A DNA stretch of 64,000 nt from an uncultured Nocardiaceae bacterium (GTDB taxonomy: Bacteria > Actinomycetota > Actinomycetes > Mycobacteriales > Mycobacteriaceae), in the NCBI GenBank assembly GCA_936936565.1, contig CAKZIX010000031.1, positions 38,285 to 102,284 on the forward strand, given 5' to 3'. A program made the translations under genes and the position numbers. Position 1 is the stretch's first letter. Each line of letters opens with the position of its first letter. Below, in pieces: positions 31,593-39,727 of this stretch. Under the pieces are notes generated by a model. That model had not been told where the DNA came from. It ran no database searches and worked only from the letters and a program-made list of their open reading frames with translations.

Positions 31593-32567
31593 ATGCACGC
31601 GATTGTCTTGCGCGACTTCGGCGGCCCCGAAATGCTCGACTGGACGGAGGCACCGAGCCCGCAACCCGGTCCCGGCGAGGTGCTTGTCGAGGTTGCTGCC
31701 GCGGGCGTCAACCGTGCGGATGTGCTACAGCGCCAAGGCTTTTACCCACCGCCGCCCGGCGCCAGCGAGATCCTCGGGCTGGAGTGCTCGGGTGTGGTCG
31801 CGCAGGTGGGCGACGGGGTGACGCAGTGGCGGCCGGGCGATCGCGTGTGTGCGCTGCTGTCCGGCGGCGGTTACGCCGAGGAGGTGACGGTGCCTGCCAC
31901 GCAAGTGCTCCCGGTGCCGCCGAATCTCGATCTGTACGCGGCCGCGGCGCTGCCCGAGGTCGCGTGCACGGTGTGGTCGAATCTGGTGATGGGCGCGCAC
32001 CTGCATTCGGGGCAGCTGTTGCTGATTCACGGCGGCGCCAGCGGAATCGGTACGCACGCAATCCAAGTCGCCAAGGCAAAGGGCGCCACCGTGGCGGTCA
32101 CGGCGGGCTCGCAGGCCAAGCTGGAGCGCTGCGCCGACCTCGGCGCCGACGTGCTGATCAATTACCGCACAACCGATTTCGTCGCGGCGCTGCCGCGCCC
32201 GGCGGATCTGGTTCTGGACATCATGGGCGCGGCGTATCTGGAGCGCAACGTCGACGCGCTGGCCCCCGACGGGCGTCTGATCGTCATCGGAATGCAGGGC
32301 GGCATCAAGGGCGAACTCAATCTCGCGACGCTGCTTGCCAAACGCGCCACCGTCACGGCAACCAGCCTGCGCGGGCGCCCGGCGACCGGGCGTTCCAGCA
32401 AGGCCGAGGTCGTCGCCGACGTCCGAGAACACTTGTGGCCCTTGGTCTCCGACGGCACCGTGCGCCCCGTCGTCGCCGCCGAACTACCGATCACCGAAGC
32501 CGGCGACGCGCACCGGCTGCTCGACGCCGACACCACCGTCGGCAAGGTGGTCCTGCGGGTGCGGTAG
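31593..32567 (+). CDS. NAD(P)H:quinone oxidoreductase (zinc-free MDR)
   Basis: 324-residue medium-chain reductase. GroES-like N-terminal part (LVEVAAAGVNRADVLQRQGF, ILGLECSGVV), then Rossmann fold with IHGGASGIGTHAIQVAKAKG (NADPH binding, about 143-162). No catalytic zinc cysteines, as in QOR/PIG3. It has the same neighbours as mycobacterial Rv3777. Likely reduces quinones or enones in the cytoplasm. Confidence 0.88.
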   Translation: MHAIVLRDFGGPEMLDWTEAPSPQPGPGEVLVEVAAAGVNRADVLQRQGFYPPPPGASEILGLECSGVVAQVGDGVTQWRPGDRVCALLSGGGYAEEVTVPATQVLPVPPNLDLYAAAALPEVACTVWSNLVMGAHLHSGQLLLIHGGASGIGTHAIQVAKAKGATVAVTAGSQAKLERCADLGADVLINYRTTDFVAALPRPADLVLDIMGAAYLERNVDALAPDGRLIVIGMQGGIKGELNLATLLAKRATVTATSLRGRPATGRSSKAEVVADVREHLWPLVSDGTVRPVVAAELPITEAGDAHRLLDADTTVGKVVLRVR

Positions 32568-32634
32568 CCGGGCGCTCCGCTTTTCGGATGCCCGCTTGTC
32601 GGATCGTGCGAGCGCACGCGGGAACACGAGCGGA

Positions 32635-33834
32635 TCACATGGTCTTGAGCACCCGCACCAGCTGATCGAGCTCGTATCGCGTCGTGTACGGCGCCAGTCC
32701 GATGGTGACGGCACCGCCTTCGTCGTTGACTCCGAGCGCATCGAGCAGCCGGCTGCCGCCGTGGCTGCCGGACACGGCCTCGATCCGGTTCTCGGCGAGC
32801 TTGGCGGCGACCTTCTCGGCCGGCACGCCCGCAACGGTGAAACTGATCATCGGGATGCGGCTGGACGCCTTGCCGATGACCGTCACCTTCGGCAGCGTGT
32901 TCAGCCGGGCGAGCAGGTAGTCGAACAGGTCGTCGAGGTAGGACTGCAGCGAGCTGATCGACGTCTCCAGCCGGCGGCGACGGGTGCCGGTCGCCGTTTC
33001 GTCGAGTCGAGAGAGGTAGTCCACCGACGTGGCCAGCCCGGCCAGCATGGCGTACTGGTGGCCGCCGACCTCGAGCCGTTCGGGCCCCTTGGCGTACGGG
33101 TTGAGCGCCATCGCCGGAATGCGGTCCAGGAACGACGGGTCGCGGAACGCGAGCGCGCCGACGGGCGGGCCGCCCCACGACGGCGCACTGATGGCGACCA
33201 CGTCGGCTTCGAGTTCGTCGATGTCGATGTGCGCATAGCAGGAGGCCCCGACGGCGTCGACCACGAGCAGGCCCCCGACCTCGTGCACCCGGTCCGCGGC
33301 GACCTTGACGTCCGGGGCGGTGCCGACGATCGGCGATGCGGCCGTCAGCGCCACCAAGCGGGTGGTGGGCCCGATCAGCTCTTCGAACTGCCAGCTGGGC
33401 AGCTCGCACGTTTCGATCTCGACCTCGGCCCAGCGCACGTGCGCGCCGTAGCGGTTCGCGATCCGCAACCACGGCGCCACGTTGGCTTCGTCGTCCAGGC
33501 GCGAGAGCACGATCCCGGTACCCAGGCCCAGCCGGGAGCTCAGCGACTCGGCCAGCCAGGCCAGCAGCAGCGCCCGATCCGATCCCAGCACGACGCCGGC
33601 GGGATCGCTGCCGACCAGGTCCGCGACGGCCCGGCGGGCGTCTTCCAGAATCTGCGCGCTGCGCCGCGCGGTCGGGTACGGGCCGACGTGCGAGAACGCC
33701 GAGGTGCGGAAACCCGTTGAGACGGCACGTGATACAACGTCTGGTACGAGCATCCCGGCCTGTGGGTCGAGCCGGATCCACCCGTCGCCGAGTGACGGGA
33801 TGAGCCCGCGCACGCGTGCGACGTCGTAAGTCAT
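32635..33834 (-). CDS. Class V aminotransferase-fold protein lacking the PLP lysine
   Basis: 399-residue protein of the cysteine desulfurase/class V fold, corresponding by context to mycobacterial Rv3778c. Landmarks: VLGSDRALLLAWLAESL, VDAVGASCYAHIDIDELEAD and a C-terminal ISFTVAGVPAEKVAAKLAEN with SGSHGGSRLLDAL. The usual S-x-H-K loop that holds PLP reads SAPSWGGPPVG, so the Schiff-base lysine is replaced by serine. It may bind PLP non-covalently, act as a scaffold, or be mis-anchored. Divergent from bpa by 118 bp. Confidence 0.8.
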   Translation of the reverse strand: MTYDVARVRGLIPSLGDGWIRLDPQAGMLVPDVVSRAVSTGFRTSAFSHVGPYPTARRSAQILEDARRAVADLVGSDPAGVVLGSDRALLLAWLAESLSSRLGLGTGIVLSRLDDEANVAPWLRIANRYGAHVRWAEVEIETCELPSWQFEELIGPTTRLVALTAASPIVGTAPDVKVAADRVHEVGGLLVVDAVGASCYAHIDIDELEADVVAISAPSWGGPPVGALAFRDPSFLDRIPAMALNPYAKGPERLEVGGHQYAMLAGLATSVDYLSRLDETATGTRRRRLETSISSLQSYLDDLFDYLLARLNTLPKVTVIGKASSRIPMISFTVAGVPAEKVAAKLAENRIEAVSGSHGGSRLLDALGVNDEGGAVTIGLAPYTTRYELDQLVRVLKTM

Positions 33835-33952
33835 GCCCGCCACTCTAAAGGCTGCGCGGGGACGAAGATGCGAGGGTACAGCGAGATCATCGGAGTTCAG
33901 GATAAGCGTCCCCCGGCGTGGCGCAATTTCGGCGACGCGACAAGATGGAGCT

Positions 33953-34516
33953 ATGACGCGCAACGGTGAGTCACCACTCGAATCGGATCCCGTGATCGTG
34001 ATCGGCCCGGACGGGCAGCCGGTCGCGCTCGACGCCGAGGCCGAGAAGTCCGCGGCCGGCGCCGGCGGCGAGGAGGGCGAAACGCTGGCCGACATGGTCG
34101 AGCAGCCCGCGAAGGTCATGCGGATCGGGACCATGATCAAGCAGCTGCTCGAGGAGGTGCGCGCCGCACCGCTGGACGACGCCAGCCGCAACCGGCTGCG
34201 CGAGATTCACAAGACGTCCATCCGCGAGCTCGAGCAGGGCCTGGCGCCGGAGCTGCGTGAGGAGCTCGAGCGTCTCGCGCTGCCGTTCAAGGACGACACG
34301 GTGCCCTCGGACGCCGAGCTGCGGATCGCGCAGGCGCAGCTCGTCGGCTGGCTGGAAGGTCTGTTCCACGGCATTCAGACCGCGCTGTTCGCCCAACAGA
34401 TGGCCGCGCGGGCACAACTGGAGCAAATGCGCCAGGGCGCGCTGCCGCCGGGGATGCACGCCGCCGATCCGCGGGGACATCAAGGCCCGCACGGAGGCAG
34501 CGGCCAATACTTGTGA
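33953..34516 (+). CDS. bpa: Bacterial proteasome activator Bpa/PafE
   Basis: 187-residue ring-forming, ATP-independent proteasome activator. The central helical bundle (TMIKQLLEEVRAAPLDDASR; HKTSIRELEQGLAPELREEL) matches the family, and the last four residues are GQYL, the motif that inserts into the 20S alpha ring and opens the gate. Substrates in mycobacteria include the heat-shock repressor HspR. The stop overlaps the GTG of wzm (GTGA). This position between the aminotransferase-like gene and the transporter is conserved with mycobacteria. Confidence 0.93.
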   Translation: MTRNGESPLESDPVIVIGPDGQPVALDAEAEKSAAGAGGEEGETLADMVEQPAKVMRIGTMIKQLLEEVRAAPLDDASRNRLREIHKTSIRELEQGLAPELREELERLALPFKDDTVPSDAELRIAQAQLVGWLEGLFHGIQTALFAQQMAARAQLEQMRQGALPPGMHAADPRGHQGPHGGSGQYL

Positions 34517-35376
34517 CGGTAGTCTCGACGCTCGTGCCACCTGTCCCGCGCGCATCGGACTCACAGACGTTCCGTCGCGCCTTCAAAGACTTCCGCGACG
34601 GCTTCGGGCAGCGAGAACTGTGGCTGTCGCTGGGCTGGCAGGACATCAAGCAGCGCTACCGCCGGTCGGTGCTGGGCCCGTTCTGGATCACCATCGCCAC
34701 CGGCCTGCAGGCCGCGGCGATGGGCGTGCTGTATTCGGCTCTGCTGGATCAGCCGCTCACCGACTTCCTGCCGTATGTGACCGTCGGGCTGATCGTGTGG
34801 AACCTGATCAGCGCGTCGATCCTGGAAGGCTCCGAGGTGTTCATCGCCAACGAGGGCCTGATCAAGCAGTTGCCGTCGGCACTTTCGGTACACGTGTACC
34901 GATTGGTCTGGCGCCAGCTGCTGTTCTTCGCGCACAACCTGCTGATCTATGTGGTCATGCTGGTCGCCTTCGGGGTGTGGCGAGACCTGAAGTGGACGGT
35001 GATCTTCGCGATTCCCGCCATCGTGCTGCTGATTCTCAACGCCATGTGGGTCTCGATCGTGTTCGGGATTTTCGCCACTCGGTATCGGGACATCGCGCCC
35101 ATCCTGGGCAGCCTGACGCTCATGCTGTTCGTGCTCACGCCGGTCATGTGGACGACGAAGAGCCTGGAAGCCCAAGGCGGTCAGGTGGCCGAGCGGGCGA
35201 AGCTCGCCGAAATCGTGCCGACGTTCCATTACCTGGATATCGTTCGTGCGCCGCTGCTGGGCGAAGACCAGCAGCTGTACCACTGGGTGATCGTCGGGGC
35301 GATCACCGTGGTGGGCTGGATCGTCGCCATCCTGGCGATGAAGCAGTACCGCGCACGCGTTCCGTATTGGGTTTAG
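34513..35376 (+). CDS. wzm: Galactan export ABC transporter permease
   Basis: 287-residue ABC-2-type permease with six membrane segments. An N-terminal amphipathic helix (FGQRELWLSLGWQDIKQRYR) with the family QRYRRSVLGPFWI motif is followed by the bundle. With Wzt it exports lipid-linked galactan across the membrane for arabinogalactan assembly. GTG start overlaps bpa; Wzt follows after 9 bp. Equivalent to mycobacterial Rv3783. Confidence 0.92.
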   Translation: MTVVSTLVPPVPRASDSQTFRRAFKDFRDGFGQRELWLSLGWQDIKQRYRRSVLGPFWITIATGLQAAAMGVLYSALLDQPLTDFLPYVTVGLIVWNLISASILEGSEVFIANEGLIKQLPSALSVHVYRLVWRQLLFFAHNLLIYVVMLVAFGVWRDLKWTVIFAIPAIVLLILNAMWVSIVFGIFATRYRDIAPILGSLTLMLFVLTPVMWTTKSLEAQGGQVAERAKLAEIVPTFHYLDIVRAPLLGEDQQLYHWVIVGAITVVGWIVAILAMKQYRARVPYWV

Positions 35377-35385
35377 GGGGCTGAC

Positions 35386-36216
35386 ATGAGCGTGGCGATC
35401 GAGACGCACAACGCGTGGGTCGAGTTCCCCATTTTCGACGCCAAATCGCGGTCGCTGAAGAAGGCCGTGCTCGGCAAGGCGGGCGGCGCCATCGGACGCA
35501 ACCAGTCGGATGTCGTTGTGGTGGAAGCGCTTCGCGACATCACGCTGCAGCTGAAGGAAGGCGACCGGATCGGGCTGGTCGGGCACAACGGCGCGGGCAA
35601 GTCCACGCTGTTGCGGCTGCTGGCGGGCATCTACGAGCCCTCGCGCGGCAGCGCGCACATCAGCGGCCGGGTGGCGCCGGTGTTCGATCTGGGCGTCGGC
35701 ATGGACCCGGAGATTTCCGGCTACGAAAACATCATCATCCGGGGCCTGTTTCTCGGGCAGACCCGCAAGCAGATGCTCGCCAAAATCGACGAGATCGCCG
35801 ATTTCACCGAGCTCGGCGACTACCTCGACATGCCGCTGCGCACCTATTCGACGGGCATGCGGGTGCGCCTGGCGATGGGCGTCGTGACGTCGATCGATCC
35901 CGAGATTCTGCTGCTCGACGAGGGCATCGGCGCCGTCGATGCGGAGTTCATGAAGAAGGCGCGCACCCGGCTGCGCGATCTGGTCTCGCGCTCCGGCATC
36001 CTGGTTTTTGCCTCGCATTCCAACGAGTTCCTGGCCCAGCTGTGCGACACGGCAATGTGGATCGACCACGGCGTGGTGCGTGAGCACGGCGGCATCGAAG
36101 ACGTGGTGCGCGCCTACGAGGGCCCCGACGCGGGGGACCACGTCGGGCAGATCCTGCGGGAGTTGGCCGCCGAGGACGCCGCCGTCGCTACCGGGTCAGG
36201 CGAGGGAAACGCGTGA
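35386..36216 (+). CDS. wzt: Galactan export ABC transporter ATPase
   Basis: 276-residue ATPase. Walker A GHNGAGKST (66-74), signature YSTGM (154-158) typical of polysaccharide exporters, Walker B ILLLDEG (174-180), and H-loop near residue 207. It has no long C-terminal carbohydrate-binding domain, as in the mycobacterial Rv3781 type. It powers Wzm. Stop overlaps a mini-ORF leading to glfT1. Confidence 0.93.
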   Translation: MSVAIETHNAWVEFPIFDAKSRSLKKAVLGKAGGAIGRNQSDVVVVEALRDITLQLKEGDRIGLVGHNGAGKSTLLRLLAGIYEPSRGSAHISGRVAPVFDLGVGMDPEISGYENIIIRGLFLGQTRKQMLAKIDEIADFTELGDYLDMPLRTYSTGMRVRLAMGVVTSIDPEILLLDEGIGAVDAEFMKKARTRLRDLVSRSGILVFASHSNEFLAQLCDTAMWIDHGVVREHGGIEDVVRAYEGPDAGDHVGQILRELAAEDAAVATGSGEGNA

Positions 36217-36266
36217 ACGAGCACGTCGTCACCGCCGTATCTCGCCCGGGTGGGGTGGACGCATGA
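36213..36266 (+). CDS. 17-codon coupling mini-ORF before glfT1
   Basis: GTG at 36213 overlaps the wzt stop (GTGA); the frame encodes MNEHVVTAV... and stops with TGA overlapping the glfT1 ATG. Its first residues mimic GlfT1's own MSEHVIAVVV, and the DNA GAGCACGTC recurs. It looks like a partial duplication of the glfT1 start that now couples translation of wzt and glfT1. Expression is not proven. Confidence 0.4.
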   Translation: MNEHVVTAVSRPGGVDA

Positions 36267-37153
36267 GCGAGCACGTCATCGCCGTCGTCGTTACCCACAA
36301 GCGTCGGGAGCTGCTCGCGCAGTCGCTGAAAGTGCTTGCCGCGCAGTCGCGTCCGATCGACCATCTCGTCGTCGTGGACAACGCCGACGAACCCGGGGTG
36401 CGCGCGCTGGTCGAAAGTCAGCCGGTGCCGGTCACCTATTTGGGATCGGCACACAATCTCGGCGGCGCCGGCGGTTTCGCGCTCGGCATGCTCTACGCCC
36501 TGTCGCTGGGTGCCGACTGGCTGTGGCTGGCCGACGACGACGGCCGCCCCGAGGGCGCCGACGTGCTCGCCACCTTGCTGAGTTGTGCGGTACGCCATGG
36601 CCTTTCGGAAGTGTCACCGGTGGTGTGCGATATCGACGACCCGGACCGGCTGGCGTTTCCGTTGCGGCGCGGGCTGGTCTGGCGGCGGCTGCGCTCCGAA
36701 CTCGGCGACGAGGATTTCCTGCCCGGCATCGCCTCGCTGTTCAACGGTGCCTTGATCCGGGCCGACGCCGTCGACGCCATCGGCGTGCCCGACCTGCGGC
36801 TGTTCGTGCGCGGCGACGAGGTCGAGGTGCACCGCAGGCTGGTGCGTTCCGGGCTGCCGTTCGGCACCTGCCTGCAGACGGCGTACGTCCATCCGAACGG
36901 GGCGGCGGAATTCAAGCCGATCCTCGGCGGTCGCATGCACACCCAGTACCCCGACGACCCGGTCAAGCGCTTCTTCACCTACCGCAACCGCGGCTATGTC
37001 ATGTCCCAACCGGGCCTGCGAAAGCTGTTGCCGCAGGAGTGGATTCGCTTCACATGGTTCTTCCTGATCACCCGCCGAGATCCACAGGGCCTGCGCGAAT
37101 GGTTCCGGCTGCGCAAGCTGGGCCGACGGGAGCGATTCTTCAAGCCGAGCTGA
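36263..37153 (+). CDS. glfT1: Galactofuranosyltransferase GlfT1
   Basis: 296-residue GT2 enzyme. N-terminal nucleotide-binding strand VIAVVVTHKRRELLAQSLK, NLGGAGGF near 65-72, metal-binding DDD at 91-93 (WLADDDGRP), and a late HPNGAAEFKPILGGRMHTQY. It adds the first one or two galactofuranose residues from UDP-Galf to the GlcNAc-rhamnose linker on the lipid carrier. The product is extended by GlfT2 (45649) and exported by Wzm/Wzt, with which it forms an operon. Cytoplasmic face of the membrane. Confidence 0.93.
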   Translation: MSEHVIAVVVTHKRRELLAQSLKVLAAQSRPIDHLVVVDNADEPGVRALVESQPVPVTYLGSAHNLGGAGGFALGMLYALSLGADWLWLADDDGRPEGADVLATLLSCAVRHGLSEVSPVVCDIDDPDRLAFPLRRGLVWRRLRSELGDEDFLPGIASLFNGALIRADAVDAIGVPDLRLFVRGDEVEVHRRLVRSGLPFGTCLQTAYVHPNGAAEFKPILGGRMHTQYPDDPVKRFFTYRNRGYVMSQPGLRKLLPQEWIRFTWFFLITRRDPQGLREWFRLRKLGRRERFFKPS

Positions 37154-37373
37154 TTGGGCGCACGGCGACCCGGCCCGACGCAGACGTAGCGAGCGCGGCG
37201 GCATCCTCGGCTTAGGTTGCGCAGACCTGGTGCGCCAACTCCCGGAAACCGGGTGCAATCGCACCAGATTTCCGGCGCACCTTTCCGTACGCACCCTGCC
37301 GATGCCACGATTTCCTGGACGGCCGCGGGCCGCCGATGGGGGGTTCATTCACTTTCGTTGAGGGGGAATCGAC

Positions 37374-37718
37374 GTGTCCGTTATACGTTTCGCGGCCGTG
37401 TGGCCGTGGTTCGTGCTGCTCGTCCTGGTCGCCGCGCTCGGCCTCGGAGCCGGTGCCGCGCAAGCAGATTCGGCATCCTGTACGCAGGTGCGTGCGCAGA
37501 TCTACGCCGTCGAGGCGGAGATTCGCCAGGCCGATACCGACTATCAAGAAGGTAAGCGCCGCTTCGCCGAGGCGCGCGCGAACGCCGGCTCCAAACGCGC
37601 GCTTGATCGAGTGCTCAAACAGGAGCGCCGATACGACACCGCCCACCACCAGGCCCAGCAGCGCCGCGCCAAACAGCTCAACCAGTTGCGCGCAAATGTG
37701 GACAGCGCATGTCGGTGA
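37374..37718 (+). CDS. Small secreted coiled-coil protein
   Basis: 114 residues, N-terminal signal to about 31 (GAAQA). The mature part is helical and basic (QIYAVEAEIRQADTDYQEGK; AKQLNQLRANVDSACR) with a cysteine near each end, suggesting a helical hairpin closed by a disulfide. GAGGGGGAAT precedes the GTG. No family recognised. Confidence 0.68.
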   Translation: MSVIRFAAVWPWFVLLVLVAALGLGAGAAQADSASCTQVRAQIYAVEAEIRQADTDYQEGKRRFAEARANAGSKRALDRVLKQERRYDTAHHQAQQRRAKQLNQLRANVDSACR

Positions 37719-37954
37719 ACTTCGCCGCCCCGATGCGCTCGTCGCTGCCACCCGAGCAGCACGGTGCTCGCCATGCCGCACAAATACCCAACGGTCGCCA
37801 CGCCGCACCAATGCCCGACGGTCACCACGCAGCGTCGCCACCGCCCCACCACCACCCGAACCACGACATTCACCGTGGGCGGCATCGGCTTCAGGTCGCC
37901 CGCCGCGTGGCCGGGTCGCGGTCACATCTGGCGGCGCTCGCGGGTCGAGAAGGT

Positions 37955-38386
37955 ATGAACCTCAAGAACATCGCCTTCTGGGCATCCACCGGATTCATCC
38001 TGTTCTGCATGGGCGTCGGCGGCACGGCAAATGTGATTCGCCAGGAAGACGCGGTCAAGGCCATCACCGACCTCGGCTTCCCGCCCTACCTGGCGACCAT
38101 TCTCGGCGTCTGGAAAATCCTGGCGTTCTTCGTGATTGCGCTGCCGGGCTACCAGCGGCTCAAGGAGTGGGCATACGCGGGCGCGTTCTTCGACTTCAGC
38201 GGGGCGGCCGCGGCCCATCTCTTCGAGGGTTCCGCCGCGTACCACGTCGTGACCACCGTGTTCTTTGCCGCGCTGGTCCTCGTCTCCTGGTATCTGCGCC
38301 CAGCGAGCCGGCGCCTGCCCGCGCCGAAAGCGTCGCAACCGCAGGTCGCCGCACCCTCGGCGTTCCGAGTCGGCGCACCCGCCTGA
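37955..38386 (+). CDS. DoxX-like small membrane protein
   Basis: 143 residues, four membrane segments (AFWASTGFILFCMGVGGTAN; LATILGVWKILAFFVIALPG; WAYAGAFFDFSGAAAAHL; VFFAALVLVSWYL). The LGFPPYLATILGVWKILA pattern is that of DoxX-like (DoxX_2) proteins. A GAGAAGG ribosome-binding site precedes the ATG at 37955, which marks the start despite a longer open frame. Role unknown, perhaps redox or quinone-linked. Confidence 0.78.
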   Translation: MNLKNIAFWASTGFILFCMGVGGTANVIRQEDAVKAITDLGFPPYLATILGVWKILAFFVIALPGYQRLKEWAYAGAFFDFSGAAAAHLFEGSAAYHVVTTVFFAALVLVSWYLRPASRRLPAPKASQPQVAAPSAFRVGAPA

Positions 38387-38441
38387 TCCGCCGACCGCAC
38401 CCGCGTGATCCGCCGAACTGCATGGGTCTGATCCGCCGACC
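38384..38441 (+). repeat. Three 13-bp direct repeats with 22-23-bp period
   Basis: TGATCCGCCGACC at 38384-38396 and 38429-38441, and TGATCCGCCGAAC at 38406-38418; a degenerate GGATCCACCGAC follows at 38452. The first unit begins at the stop codon of the DoxX-like gene. It looks like a short intergenic tandem repeat. Confidence 0.6.
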
Positions 38442-38464
38442 ACTCCGTGTCGGATCCACCGACT

Positions 38465-38496
38465 GCGCGCTCGCCCCAGCCCTGGGGCGAGCGCGC
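38465..38496 (+). terminator. 14-bp perfect hairpin
   Basis: Arms 38465-38478 and 38483-38496 pair perfectly (GCGCGCTCGCCCCA) with a 4-nt loop. It lies 79 bp after the DoxX-like stop and 178 bp before rsgA. No U-tract. A likely terminator of the upstream gene. Confidence 0.7.
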
Positions 38497-38673
38497 TCGC
38501 GGTAGCGAACTGCGCCAAGACCTGCCGCGACGCAGGTCCGAGAAAATCTGTTGCGGACGGTCCGGGACTGGTGCGACGCTCATAGCGTCCGAAACGAGGA
38601 GAGGAGTGCGCCGTGGTCGTTGTCGTTGGCTGCACCATGCCCACATCCACCCTCGTTGCGAAGGATTCCCATC

Positions 38674-39714
38674 ATGCCCGAACCCGGGCAACTCGTCCGT
38701 TACGGATGGACCGAAGCCGTATCTCATAGTTACACAACGTATTCCGGCACGCCGGCGCGCGTGGTTCGAGTGGACCGCGGCAGTTGCGACGTGGTCACGC
38801 CGTCGGATTTTCGCAAGGTGCGCGCCACCGGCGTGTGCACCGGCGACTGGGTGACGGTCTCCGACACCGACGTTGTCGATGTGCTCCCCCGCCGCGGCAC
38901 CATTGCCCGTGCCGCGGTGTCGGGCAGGTCGGAAACGCAGGTGCTGGCCGCCAATGTCGACCTGGTGGGCATCGTGTGCCCGCTGGAGGGCGATTCGGCC
39001 CGGCAGCTGCGCACCCAGGTCGACCTCGCCCGGATCGAACGGCTGCTCGCTCTCGGCTGGGAAAGCGGCGCCCAACCAGTGGTGATTCTCACCAAGGCCG
39101 ACACTGCCGACGATCCGGACGCGGTCGTCGCGGAGGTCGAGGCGGTAGCCCCGGGCGCTCAGGTGCTTGCGGTCAGCGCTGCGACCGGCACCGGCGTGGA
39201 CACCCTCACCGAGCTGATTCGGGGCACGATCGTGCTGCTCGGCGCTTCCGGTGCGGGCAAGTCGACGCTGGCCAATGCGCTGGCCGGCAGCGCCGCGATG
39301 TCCACCGGCGCGGTGCGCGACGTGGACGGCAAGGGCCGGCACACGACGGTGCACCGGGAGCTGATTCCGCTCCCGTCGGGCGGTGCGCTGATCGACACGC
39401 CGGGGCTGCGCGGCGTCGGCATCATGGACGCCGAGGACGGCATCGAATTGGCGTTCCGCGACGTCGAAGAGCTCGCCCAGCAGTGCCGCTTCGATGACTG
39501 CGCGCACGTCGCCGAACCCGGCTGTGCGGTGCTGGCGGCGATCGCGGACGGCCGGATCCCGCAGCGTCGACTGGCCAGCTACCACAAGCTGATGCGGGAG
39601 AACGCCTGGGCGGCAGCGCGCTCGGATGCCCGGTTGGCGGCGGAGCGCACGCGCACGCACAAGGCGCAATCGCGCGCGCTTCGCAACATGTACAAGGTGA
39701 AGGGACGCAAGTAG
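38674..39714 (+). CDS. rsgA: Ribosome small-subunit GTPase RsgA
   Basis: 346-residue circularly permuted GTPase. N-terminal OB fold (about 24-78), TKAD (G4, 140-143) before the P-loop GASGAGKST (G1, 190-198), DTPG (G3, 241-244) and a C-terminal zinc finger (Cys271, Cys276, His278, Cys284). It assists late 30S maturation. GCGAAGGATT precedes the ATG. The order G4-G5-G1-G3 confirms the family. Confidence 0.93.
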   Translation: MPEPGQLVRYGWTEAVSHSYTTYSGTPARVVRVDRGSCDVVTPSDFRKVRATGVCTGDWVTVSDTDVVDVLPRRGTIARAAVSGRSETQVLAANVDLVGIVCPLEGDSARQLRTQVDLARIERLLALGWESGAQPVVILTKADTADDPDAVVAEVEAVAPGAQVLAVSAATGTGVDTLTELIRGTIVLLGASGAGKSTLANALAGSAAMSTGAVRDVDGKGRHTTVHRELIPLPSGGALIDTPGLRGVGIMDAEDGIELAFRDVEELAQQCRFDDCAHVAEPGCAVLAAIADGRIPQRRLASYHKLMRENAWAAARSDARLAAERTRTHKAQSRALRNMYKVKGRK

Positions 39715-39727
39715 GTATCGTCGGACG

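Noticed and set aside
34561..36141. 526-codon minus-strand open frame opposite wzm and wzt
   Set aside because: It is antisense to two well-recognised genes and has the His/Arg/Asp-rich composition of a shadow frame in GC-rich DNA.
37212..37925. Minus-strand gene between glfT1 and the DoxX-like gene
   Set aside because: It overlaps antisense the small secreted protein with a good GTG start and ribosome-binding site, and no domain is recognisable.
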